DNA of 64,000 nt, from contig NZ_MCNV01000028.1 in the NCBI RefSeq assembly GCF_001718195.1, forward strand, positions 1-64,000, read 5' to 3'. Source of the stretch: Paraburkholderia nodosa. GTDB taxonomy: Bacteria; Pseudomonadota; Gammaproteobacteria; Burkholderiales; Burkholderiaceae. A program made the position numbers and the translations under genes. Of the stretch, positions 8,035 to 15,699 are shown piece after piece. Positions within the stretch are counted from its first letter, which is position 1, and the number at the start of each line of letters is the position of its first letter. The notes beneath the pieces are model-generated. The model did not search any database. It saw only the letters and a list, made by a program, of their open reading frames with translations, and had not been told where the DNA came from.

Positions 8035-9636
8035 ATGCACGACTGCGCGAATGCCGGCGCTCTGATCTTGGCCGACGGCGCCAGAGTCACACACATCATG
8101 CCATCGGTGTCGGCCGCGGATCCACTTGCCGGATACGGCCGCCCCGATTCAAATGGCGCACCAGCCGGGTCAAGTTGCTGTTCGACCGACGCACCAGAGA
8201 ACATCAATGCGGAGGTGTGGGAAAGGATCAGAGATCACCCGTGTTATTCGGAGGAAGCGCATCGCCATTATGCGCGCATGCATGTCGCAGTGGCGCCCGC
8301 CTGCAATATCCAATGCAACTACTGCAACCGAAAGTATGATTGCTCGAACGAGTCGCGGCCTGGTGTGGTATCAGAGAAGCTCGCGCCGGATCAGGCCGTG
8401 AAAAAGGTGATGACCGTCGCCTCGAGGATTCCGCAATTGACTGTCGTCGGGATCGCGGGCCCGGGGGATGCACTGGCCAATCCGAACAAAACGTTCGACA
8501 CCTTTCGTATGCTTCGCGAACTCGCGCCGAAAATTAAGCTATGTCTTTCGACGAACGGCCTTTCTCTGCCTGACTATGTCGACGAAATTTGCGATTACGG
8601 CATTGATCACGTGACGATCACTATCAACATGGTCGACCCTGTCATCGGCGAAAAGATCTATCCATGGATCTTTTGGGATCACAGCAGAGTCACGGGCGAA
8701 GAGGCCGCGCGAATTCTGCACGAGCGGCAGATGCTAGGGCTCGACATGTTGAGCGCGCGTGGCGTACTTACGAAGATCAACTCGGTACTCATCCCTGGCA
8801 TCAATGACGAGCACCTGGTCGAAGTGAATCGTGAAGTAAAGCGGCGGGGTGCGTTTTTGCACAACATCATGCCGCTGATCTCGGATCCTACGCACGGCAC
8901 GTATTTCGGTGGCCGTGGCCAGCGCGAGCCTACCGCTCGCGAGTTGAAGGCCGTGCAGGACGCCTGCATGGGCGGCGCGGCCCTAATGCGCCATTGCCGG
9001 CAATGTCGTGCAGATGCCGTAGGCCTTCTGGGCGAAGACCGCCATCACGAGTTTTCGCTTGCAAGCATCGAACACATGGACGCCGTGGACAAGCTTGATC
9101 TTGGCAGTACACGTCAACGCCGCGTGGACGCCGCAAGCGATGGAGAGCGCGAGATGAAACATAAGACACGAAGCTTGTCAGGAGCGACCCAGGTGCTAGG
9201 CGATGTCGAGGTGCGGATTGCCGTTGCGACGAAGGGAGATGGGCTCGTCAACGCACATTTCGGCCACGCTTCCGAGTTCCAGATTTTCCAGGTCAGCGCC
9301 GCTGGAGCCCTCTTTGTCGCGCACCGCCGCGTGGGCGCCTATTGCCGCGGCGGCGATGGCGATGAGGATGACTTGCGGCCGATCGTACACGCGATCAACG
9401 ATTGCCATGCTGTGCTGGTTGCAAAGATTGGCTTGTGCCCACGGAAGTCGCTATTAGAAGCGGGAATCGAACCCGTGGATATGTACGCCCACGAACCAAT
9501 CGAAAAAGCCGCGCTTGCATGGCTCACCGATTATTGTGGCCGTCTCACGACTGGCGAAATTGACCACGCGGACCGCGGCGACGCGACAATCCCACAGATC
9601 GGGTTGACTAAGGTGGGAGAAGACGCCCCTGTTTGA
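8035..9636 (+). CDS. nifB: NifB, FeMo-cofactor radical SAM synthase
   Basis: NifB builds NifB-co, the carbide-containing iron-sulfur core of FeMo-co. The 533-residue protein shows the radical SAM cluster motif CNIQCNYCNRKYDC at about residues 87-100, AGPGDALANP, and a C-terminal NifX-like domain (IAVATKGDGLVNAHFGHASEF onward, residues ~395-500). The start at 8035 is chosen for GGAG 7 bases upstream; it also follows the sigma-54 promoter, whereas the longer frame would begin before it. Downstream genes fdxN, hesB-like, nifZ and nifT follow closely and form one operon. Length and domain fusion are normal for proteobacterial NifB. Confidence 0.96.
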   Translation: MHDCANAGALILADGARVTHIMPSVSAADPLAGYGRPDSNGAPAGSSCCSTDAPENINAEVWERIRDHPCYSEEAHRHYARMHVAVAPACNIQCNYCNRKYDCSNESRPGVVSEKLAPDQAVKKVMTVASRIPQLTVVGIAGPGDALANPNKTFDTFRMLRELAPKIKLCLSTNGLSLPDYVDEICDYGIDHVTITINMVDPVIGEKIYPWIFWDHSRVTGEEAARILHERQMLGLDMLSARGVLTKINSVLIPGINDEHLVEVNREVKRRGAFLHNIMPLISDPTHGTYFGGRGQREPTARELKAVQDACMGGAALMRHCRQCRADAVGLLGEDRHHEFSLASIEHMDAVDKLDLGSTRQRRVDAASDGEREMKHKTRSLSGATQVLGDVEVRIAVATKGDGLVNAHFGHASEFQIFQVSAAGALFVAHRRVGAYCRGGDGDEDDLRPIVHAINDCHAVLVAKIGLCPRKSLLEAGIEPVDMYAHEPIEKAALAWLTDYCGRLTTGEIDHADRGDATIPQIGLTKVGEDAPV

Positions 9637-9703
9637 GCGGCAGGTAGCGCAGTCGTCCTGACGTGCTCGGTTACACCGAAAATCATCACAAGGAGTGCAT
9701 GGT

Positions 9704-9898
9704 ATGGCCCTAAAGATCATTTCCTCCGCCTGCACTGGCTGCTCGGCTTGCGAGCCACAATGCCCAAACGTCGCCATCATCGAGAAAGGCGGCGTCTTCG
9801 CAATTGATCCGAGAAAATGTACCGTGTGCGAGGGGCAATTCGATAGTCCGCAATGCGTGGCGGCGTGCCCTGTGGACGGGTGCATCGTGCCGGCCTAG
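9704..9898 (+). CDS. fdxN: 2[4Fe-4S] ferredoxin (FdxN type)
   Basis: A 64-residue ferredoxin beginning MALKIISSACTGCSACEPQC. Two cluster motifs are visible: CTGCSACEPQCP and CTVCEGQFDSPQCVAACP, the second with the longer spacing seen in nif-associated ferredoxins. It probably donates electrons for NifB cluster chemistry or for nitrogenase. AGGAG precedes the ATG at 9704 by 8 bases. It lies 67 bases after nifB. Confidence 0.92.
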   Translation: MALKIISSACTGCSACEPQCPNVAIIEKGGVFAIDPRKCTVCEGQFDSPQCVAACPVDGCIVPA

Positions 9899-9962
9899 CG
9901 CTCTGTTCCGCTTGCCTTGCGCAGTGTACCCGACGATTGTTCAATTCGACGATTTTTAAATC

Positions 9963-10346
9963 ATGTTGCCAAATTTTGCAGTGACACCCGCCGCCGAAGA
10001 GTTCCTTCACCGTATCGTGCGCTTTTCCGGTCTGCCATCCGGTGCGGGCGTTCGTATTTGTGTGAGTACTTGCGGTTGCTCCAGATACGAAGCCGGACTG
10101 AGCGCCACGGCCGATGCGCAGCCCGGTGATGAGACTACGGAGATCAATGGACTGCGGATTTTCTTGCCGGCAGAAACTCGGCTGTTGCTCGACGGCTTTA
10201 CCGTCGACTTCGTCGAAACACAAGACAGGTGTGGCCTTGCATTCAAGAGTGGCAATCATGCATTTGGCGCCGCCGCGCGCGCGCGGCGGCGCAGGCGAGT
10301 TGAGCGTCTCGCGCATCGACGCGAGTGCGATCGGACGCCGACGTAA
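9963..10346 (+). CDS. HesB/IscA-like protein with unusual cysteines
   Basis: 127 residues; the N-terminal VTPAAEEFLHRIV and the order of beta strands (VRICVST..., TTEINGLRIFLP, GFTVDFVE) follow the A-type iron-sulfur carrier fold. The cysteines are unusual: CVSTCGC at residues ~37-43 in place of the usual single GGCSG cysteine, one later Cys in DRCGLAF, and no C-terminal CGCG. The tail is Arg-rich (ARARRRRRVERLAHRR). It sits between fdxN and nifZ in the nifB operon, a position where HesB/IscN-like genes occur in other diazotrophs. A role in cluster delivery to NifB or NifH is inferred. Confidence 0.75.
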   Translation: MLPNFAVTPAAEEFLHRIVRFSGLPSGAGVRICVSTCGCSRYEAGLSATADAQPGDETTEINGLRIFLPAETRLLLDGFTVDFVETQDRCGLAFKSGNHAFGAAARARRRRRVERLAHRRECDRTPT

Positions 10347-10367
10347 CTCATTGCCACGGGAGGTGTC

Positions 10368-10832
10368 ATGAAGCGTGCATCCCGGTATTTAAATGAGCTG
10401 GGCGTGAGGGACGTCGAGAGCGACGATGCAGTCGAACTTGCTTTTCCACCACGGTTCGCCGTTGGCGAGCGAGTGATTGCACGTGCCGTGATTCGTAACG
10501 ACGGTACATACAACGGTAAGGCTATGGGGGAGCTGCTCGTGAGCCAGGGCGATGCCGGTTATGTCACTGCAATCGGCACGTTTCTGCAGCGGTTCTACGT
10601 CTATGCGGTTCACTTTTTCGAAGGAGACCGCCGCGTTGGAATGCGCGCGAAGGAGCTCTGCACGCTCGATCGCCTGCCGCAGGACGTGCTCGCCCAACTG
10701 GGGAGCCGCGCCGACGCGCTTCGCTGGATCGGTTCGTGGCACGCCGATATGGAGAAGGAGAACTGCGCGCAGATGCCGACGCTAAGCGCTGAGCGCATTA
10801 GCGAGCCGTTCGATGATGGTGGACTCCCTTAA
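10368..10832 (+). CDS. nifZ: NifZ, MoFe protein maturation factor
   Basis: 154 residues with the NifZ domain: FAVGERVIARAVIRNDGTYNG, GELLVSQGDAGYV, then VYAVHFFEGDRRVGMRAKEL (each within the first 100 residues). NifZ helps P-cluster formation in the second half of the MoFe protein. GGAGG lies just before the ATG at 10368. The C-terminal ~50 residues are acidic and less conserved. It lies 21 bases after the HesB-like gene and upstream of nifT, the usual arrangement. Confidence 0.92.
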   Translation: MKRASRYLNELGVRDVESDDAVELAFPPRFAVGERVIARAVIRNDGTYNGKAMGELLVSQGDAGYVTAIGTFLQRFYVYAVHFFEGDRRVGMRAKELCTLDRLPQDVLAQLGSRADALRWIGSWHADMEKENCAQMPTLSAERISEPFDDGGLP

Positions 10833-10951
10833 CTCAGCCAGTTTGTGTGGGATAAGGCGGGATCGTACTGCGCACGTGCGGCATGTCCGCCGGTTGTTGC
10901 AGCCATACGTCTGGTGGCGCGAATCGCTTAACCAACCCGGGAGATATCAAC

Positions 10952-11170
10952 GTGAAGGTCACAATCCGAAAGGATGACAATGGCGTATTCAGGGCCTATG
11001 TTCCGAAGAAGGATGTCGAGGAGCCAATCGTCTACATCGATGGAGCGCAGCTTTGGGGTGGACGTATTACGCTTGCTAACGGCTGGGAGTTTCAGTTGCC
11101 CGAACTTGCGAGCGACACCTCGCTTCCGGTAACTGTCGAGGCGCGGCGCGTGTCAGGCGGGTGGGAATGA
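10952..11170 (+). CDS. nifT: NifT/FixU protein
   Basis: A 72-residue protein translated as MKVTIRKDDNGVFRAYVPKKD then VEEPIVYIDG, LWGGRITLANGW and LPVTVEARRV, the full NifT/FixU pattern. A GTG start at 10952 is chosen because family proteins begin at MKV and GGGAGA lies upstream; the longer frame adds unrelated residues. NifT is conserved in nif clusters but its exact role is not known. It ends one base before the next ATG. Confidence 0.92.
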   Translation: MKVTIRKDDNGVFRAYVPKKDVEEPIVYIDGAQLWGGRITLANGWEFQLPELASDTSLPVTVEARRVSGGWE

Positions 11171-11171
11171 C

Positions 11172-11450
11172 ATGGGCCTTACTGTGGAGCAGATTCATGC
11201 GATAACTGAGCTGGTTTGTACCGAACCGACGCTGCAGGAAGCCGCGGTAATTTGGCGAAAGCGCTATCCCGATGTGCGTATCATTCGGATCACCGCAGTC
11301 GAGCTAAGCGATGAGAAGCCCTTCCTCGAGTTCCGTGGTCGCCGGGTCTATCTAGCGACATGGACCGGCTTTTGCATTAATGTGACCACGGAGGCAGCGC
11401 AAGCGGATATGCTAATATTGGCAGAAGAGGCGTTTTGCGATGGCGACTGA
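11172..11450 (+). CDS. Small nif-operon protein of unknown function
   Basis: A 92-residue acidic protein, MGLTVEQIHAITELVCTEPT at the start, with WRKRYPDVRIIRITAVELSD in the middle and LILAEEAFCDGD at the end. The ATG at 11172 is one base after the nifT stop, so it is translationally coupled and belongs to the nifB operon. Three cysteines are spread out and do not form an obvious metal motif. No signal peptide or membrane segment is seen. Comparable small proteins occur after nifT in some diazotrophs; I do not know a function. Confidence 0.75.
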   Translation: MGLTVEQIHAITELVCTEPTLQEAAVIWRKRYPDVRIIRITAVELSDEKPFLEFRGRRVYLATWTGFCINVTTEAAQADMLILAEEAFCDGD

Positions 11451-12070
11451 AGAATTCGCACTTTGCGAGCTTGCATACCACACTACGGCGATCTAGTGTT
11501 TTCCCGGGCTTTTGAGTCGTTGGAGCGGTGGTCCGACGCTCGATTCGTTCGAGCTTACGGTCGCTCGGCGCAGCGATGCCGTTGTCACGGTGAATCGACG
11601 CTCGGCAGCTCGATGACCCTGCGTGTGCTGGGCATCGGGCTGGGTGACGCAATTACCAGCGCACCCTGCACATCTCATCCCATAGATTGCACATGGATTA
11701 TCTTGGCCGGCTTAGGGCCTCGCATGTATTTGCCGATATCAACTGCCTCGACGTGAGGAGGACAGTGCAGAATATCGGTGAGCGGACGTACGCAATTAGT
11801 CAGTGACGGCGAACGCTTGGCCTACGAATTGCAATACCGGTTTTCGGTCACGGGAAGGTGGGTTGACCGTCGGTGTCTCGCGGTTTTCGTGTGCCGTTTA
11901 AGGCTGGCTCCGGGTCAGCTCGCCGCCTCGTTCGGCATCGCGCACGTAGGATGCCTCGATGAACCAACTGCCAAACGCAACATGTGGAAACCTCGCTAGC
12001 GCGAGGCGTCGGGATGTTAGGCGGTGCTATGCATCATAGAACAATAGGAATCACGCGCTCTATGCCGTCT
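11451..12070. other. Intergenic stretch without a recognised gene
   Basis: Short open frames here resemble no family I know and lack convincing ribosome sites. It separates the converging nifB operon and neprosin operon; no strong terminator was seen. Confidence 0.5.
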
Positions 12071-13619
12071 TCACCTGCACTGTGTTCCGCCTGGGCCGCC
12101 AACGAAGACGTATCGGGTCCACCAACTTGGATTGTGGTTATCGGCGGAAATATAACCGCCATCTCCGTTGCTGAATGGACCGGCCGCGTGGTAGCAGGTC
12201 GATCGCACCGACAAGTGCGGATCATCCCAGGCAGCAGTGTCAGCGAGGTTGTAGTAGTAGAGGTTGCGCTGGGTTGTAGTAGTAGAGGTTGCGCTGATAA
12301 GCTGCGTGGCCATATAGTGGGCTGTCCCAACTACCACTACCGGCGCCTGGCCAAGACGTAAGCCCAGTTGTTTCTGTACCAAACGAAATCAAGGTCGCGT
12401 TATGACTGTTCTGTCCGCCTTGATAGAACTCCGCGGGGTAGTAACCAATCGCCACGCCGTCACGAAAGAGCCACCAGTTCCCGTGTGCGTCGCGATGATA
12501 TCCGGCACTGAACTCGTGCTGTTGACCGCCGGGAGAACTGATGTCAACTAACGCGCCCCCGAGTACCGCTTTCTCCGAAACCTGCACGAAATCCCCGCAG
12601 CTGTTGTTCCAGCATCCGGTGTTCACGTAGTTATCGGCGGTGCTGTAGATGAAGAAGTGCGGCAGATTGTCCCCAAACTTGGAAGGCGAGACTACCCAGC
12701 CAGTCTCTTCTGACTGTAAAGGGTTTGCACCGCCGGCTCTGTCTCCACCAATAATCCAGATCTGGGACAAACTAAAGAACTGACCCGCCGCAGCATCCAC
12801 TTTCGGATTCCAGACATTGAACGTGACGTTGCCCCCGAGATTCTCGACGTTTTGCTCGAATGTCGCATATTTGTGTGTATAGGTATCCGCGGAGAGTAAT
12901 TGACTCGCGATAAAGGGTGCATTCGCTGATTCGCTGCTTGACGGGAGCCTGGTCATCGGTGGAGGCGCCTTTCTGTGATATGCATCTACTGTCGGAAATC
13001 GACTAAGCTCTTCCAGTGTGACTCTATTCAAGGGGACGCTGCCCGTACCACAGCTTGGCGTATTCACGCCGTTTTGCAACTGTTCCGACGACCCTACCGA
13101 TCGGCTGGATAAGTCACCGTTGAGGTTTGTCGCTGACGCTAACTGTGGAGGTGTTGCTATTTTCCTTATTTGATATCTCCGGACAGCAGGTTGCTCCATC
13201 ACCGGAACGCAGTCATAGGTTTGGCCGTTCGCAATAAAGCTCCCTGAGACGTGTACTCCGTTGTAACGTTCAATAATCGCTTGGCGCATCACTTCGAAAG
13301 CAGACGGATCATTGACTTTGTAGGTGCGCGATATTGGAGGCTGATTGTCTGACTCAAGATGCGCCCCGGACCCTCGGCAAGGGTGGCCAATAAAATCCTG
13401 AGCGGCGGCAGCTTTCGTGTCAGCCATGAATCTGTCAAATGATTCCATATGGGAATCCATGCTCTGCGAGTATGCGGGCATTGTCCATGTTGATATCCCG
13501 ATCAGGAACGCAGAAGAGACATATTGAATTGTGTTTGCAAGTCTACCGAGTTGTTTCCCGTTGCGAGGATTTACAACGAGGAATTCTTGTGCACAGAGGT
13601 AAATAGACTGCGGCGACAT
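12071..13619 (-). pseudogene. Neprosin-family secreted peptidase, frameshifted by a tandem duplication
   Basis: The protein starts MSPQSIYLCAQEFLV at 13619 (AAGGA 7 bases upstream), has a hydrophobic segment (SSAFLIGISTW, then MPAYSQS) consistent with secretion, and a neprosin (DUF239) domain: FSLSQIWIIGGD, ETGWVVSP, YSTADNYVNTGCWNNSCGDFV, GNWWLFRDGVAIGYYPAEFY. Neprosins are glutamic prolyl endopeptidases first known from pitcher plants. The frame is lost at 12247-12296 by a 25-base tandem duplication; removing one copy restores the natural end (LADTAAWDD ... FVGGPGGTQC) with a stop at 12071. As read, the protein ends at 12240 without its last ~55 residues. It is the last gene of the operon starting at 15225. 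Confidence 0.8.
12247..12296. repeat. 25-base perfect tandem duplication
   Basis: Two identical 25-base units lie head to tail at 12247-12271 and 12272-12296. Twenty-five is not a multiple of three, so the second copy shifts the neprosin frame. Each unit also contains short GTA repeats. Confidence 0.95.
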
Positions 13620-13690
13620 ATGATTTTCCTTGGACTTAACTTTTTTGCAAGCCAGATATGGAATGACAGGCGCCGGCTCATTGTGGCGTT

Positions 13691-13933
13691 TCAAGGTCGA
13701 TTCAATAATTGCATGCGCTCAGCCGCGGAATAATTGCTCAAATGCCCTTCACGAGCGGCCTGGCGGCGTGCTGCCGTAATGAGTGCCTTGTTGCGTGGAG
13801 GGGCGGACGGTGCGCTGACCTGCTTATCCATCGCATTACTGCTACAGCGCGGACAAGACGCCAACGAATTGGTGCGTACAAGTGTCTCGAACCGAAAATT
13901 GCAGTTGCGGCATACATAGTCGTAAAGCGGCAT
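13691..13933 (-). CDS. FmdB-family zinc ribbon protein
   Basis: An 80-residue protein beginning MPLYDYVCRNCNFRFETLV, with a second pair CPRC at about residue 28, giving the four-cysteine FmdB/CxxC_CxxC zinc ribbon. The C-terminal half is basic and polar. FmdB-like proteins are putative regulators; some lie in nif clusters. It is 12 bases after the ankyrin gene and upstream of the neprosin gene in the same operon. Confidence 0.85.
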   Translation of the reverse strand: MPLYDYVCRNCNFRFETLVRTNSLASCPRCSSNAMDKQVSAPSAPPRNKALITAARRQAAREGHLSNYSAAERMQLLNRP

Positions 13934-13945
13934 GAGAAGTTTTCC

Positions 13946-14527
13946 TCAATGGGCAAGGTTGTGCGACGGAGCATCATCGGCGAAACGCGACGATTCGCAC
14001 ATGCCGTTTTTGAGTCGGTCTACCGTTAGCAGCAGCTGTAGTCCAAAATCCGTGGCCATGTCGAAAGCGGTTCGCCCATCTGGCGCGACCAAGCTGTTAC
14101 TCGCACCAAGGGATATTAGCAACCACATGACGTCGACTCTGCCGTTGGCGGCTGCCTGCATCAGGTATGTGACGTCGTGCGCATTGGCATGATCGACATT
14201 AAGACCGGCACTGATCAACCGTAGAATCGGTCCGGGCGTTCCGCATAGACATGCGTACCATAGCGCATCGTTTCCGTTGTCGTCGAGCGCACTGACGGGT
14301 GCACCTTCGTCGAGCAACGCGGCGACGATACGGTCTTCCCCATGCATCGCTGCGAGCATCAGCGGCGTTATTCCGTCAACGCTGCAGGAATGAGCATCCG
14401 GAAAGTCGTGTGCCGACAGCCATCTAGCGACTGACGAACGTGCACGAGCTTGCAGACCCTCATCAGCGTGCGGGAGGCTTTGAGCGTTCCCTTTTCGACG
14501 TGCGGCATCATCGATTAGCAGTGCCAT
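13946..14527 (-). CDS. Ankyrin-repeat protein in nif regulon
   Basis: 193 residues with about four ankyrin repeats between residues 45 and 165: DGITPLMLAAMHGEDRIVAA, then DNGNDALWYACLCG, HDVTYLMQAAANGRVDVMWL and PDGRTAFDMATDFG. Ankyrin repeats bind partner proteins; the target is unknown. No signal peptide. It lies second in a minus-strand operon divergent from nifH with a -24/-12 promoter, so expression under nitrogen-fixing conditions is likely (inference). Ankyrin genes close to nifH also occur in other Burkholderia-type diazotrophs as far as I recall. Confidence 0.88.
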   Translation of the reverse strand: MALLIDDAARRKGNAQSLPHADEGLQARARSSVARWLSAHDFPDAHSCSVDGITPLMLAAMHGEDRIVAALLDEGAPVSALDDNGNDALWYACLCGTPGPILRLISAGLNVDHANAHDVTYLMQAAANGRVDVMWLLISLGASNSLVAPDGRTAFDMATDFGLQLLLTVDRLKNGMCESSRFADDAPSHNLAH

Positions 14528-14616
14528 GGAAATTCTCCAGTTAGATTACGTGAGCGTTGTGATAGCTTGTGTGCATGGTGGATTCTTCATGAGGAAGCAC
14601 CGCTGCGGAATGCAAC

Positions 14617-15225
14617 CTAGACCGGTCTGTTTTCGTTAGGATCACGGACTGGGCCCATCAGTTCGAGTCCATGCGCGTAACTGATGGGATCGAAACACAA
14701 GTCGAACTTCGACCCGGCGTCGGCGACGGCGTCGAGTTTTCCCGCTGTGTCCTTTTTCTTCAGCTCTGCCTTGTCGAGATACAGGAGCTCAAGTATTTCG
14801 TTGTAGACCGTCGATTCCACGATAGGGAGGACATAGAATACTGCGCCCTGATAGTGCGCCTGATAGCGGCTCGAGAGATCGATGTTGTCGCAGAACAGAA
14901 AGTACTTTCCGTTGGGCGAGAGTGCGTCTCCCAACACTTCGGCGACGTCTTTCAGATGTTCGAAGCTCAATAACCACCCCGCGAAAAATATGAGATGCGG
15001 GTTGCCGACGTCGGCCACTGCCATGACCTGCTCGCAAGACAGCTCTGGCGGGCGCGCTTCATCAGCGAGTTGCGGTCCGAAGCGCAGCGCGAGTTCGCCG
15101 CGAAAACCGATGCGCCGAGGTGTACTGGTTGGACCCTTGAACACTGCATTGAGTAAACGGCCCTCGAGTTGCAAGCGGGCGAAAACGGTCTGGTCAAGTT
15201 CCTTGTCAATAGTCATATCGTTCAT
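14617..15225 (-). CDS. Unknown protein, first gene of operon divergent from nifH
   Basis: A 202-residue soluble protein beginning MNDMTIDKELDQTVFARLQL; AGGAG lies upstream of the ATG at 15225. Recognisable blocks include NPHLIFFAGWLLSFEHLKDV and GKYFLFCDNIDLSSRYQAHY, but I know no family for them. There is no signal peptide or metal-binding cluster. It heads the operon with ankyrin, FmdB and neprosin genes and has a -24/-12 promoter at 15306-15321, so it probably belongs to the nif regulon. Confidence 0.7.
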   Translation of the reverse strand: MNDMTIDKELDQTVFARLQLEGRLLNAVFKGPTSTPRRIGFRGELALRFGPQLADEARPPELSCEQVMAVADVGNPHLIFFAGWLLSFEHLKDVAEVLGDALSPNGKYFLFCDNIDLSSRYQAHYQGAVFYVLPIVESTVYNEILELLYLDKAELKKKDTAGKLDAVADAGSKFDLCFDPISYAHGLELMGPVRDPNENRPV

Positions 15226-15305
15226 TAGGTTCTCCTCTTAAGTTTGAATAACTTGTGAATTGGCAGTGACAGTTCGCAATCGGTCAAGAAGGATGGAGTT
15301 TCACT

Positions 15306-15321
15306 TGCAACTTTCGTACCA
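15306..15321 (-). promoter_or_regulatory. Sigma-54 promoter of the ankyrin/FmdB/neprosin operon
   Basis: Minus-strand TGGTACGAAAGTTGCA matches the -24/-12 consensus with one mismatch (C to T in TGGCAC) and exact GG-N10-GC spacing. The start would be near 15294, about 70 bases before the first gene. Confidence 0.75.
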
Positions 15322-15327
15322 CCACAT

Positions 15328-15363
15328 CCCTCCCTCCCTCCCTCCCTCCCTCCCTCCCTCCCT
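15328..15363. repeat. (CCCT)9 microsatellite
   Basis: Nine perfect copies of the tetramer CCCT fill 36 bases between the minus-strand -24 element and the candidate NifA site. Tetranucleotide runs of this length slip readily in replication. Confidence 0.95.
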
Positions 15364-15439
15364 TTCTGGCCCACTGCCATTGAGCGAGGTGGGCCGAAAA
15401 TGGTGGTGAAAATCTGGTTTGCGACAACAACGCACGATT

Positions 15440-15455
15440 TGTCAGGAAGCCGACG
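15440..15455. promoter_or_regulatory. Candidate NifA site between the divergent promoters
   Basis: TGTCAGGAAGCCGACG fits TGT-N10-ACA except for the last base. It is 80 bases upstream of the nifH -24 element and about 120 bases from the divergent one, the usual distances for NifA. No exact site was found in this spacer. Confidence 0.45.
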
Positions 15456-15534
15456 CTGCGAACGTCGGTAGGCGCCATGCCGACATGTTTTCTCAAAGCG
15501 CGATGTGCATGGCATTTCAACGATTCTGGAGTGT

Positions 15535-15550
15535 TGGCATAGAAACTGCA
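15535..15550 (+). promoter_or_regulatory. Sigma-54 (-24/-12) promoter of nifHDK
   Basis: TGGCATAGAAACTGCA has TGGCA at -24 and TGCA at -12 with the invariant spacing. The leader to the nifH ATG would be about 138 bases. Confidence 0.8.
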
Positions 15551-15699
15551 CTATAGCGATCCGCGCGGACACCATCCGGCCAATGCGTGACTCCACAGAA
15601 GAAGATCATATGGACACTGCACGCTGAGGACATGATCGCGGCTTTGCAGCCTTGATTGGCAACCTTGGTTTAATCCTTCTATCTCAATGGAGTACCACG

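Noticed and set aside
15328..15363. CCCT repeat as part of a CRISPR array
   Set aside because: The units are contiguous tetramers without spacers. No CRISPR array was seen in the window.
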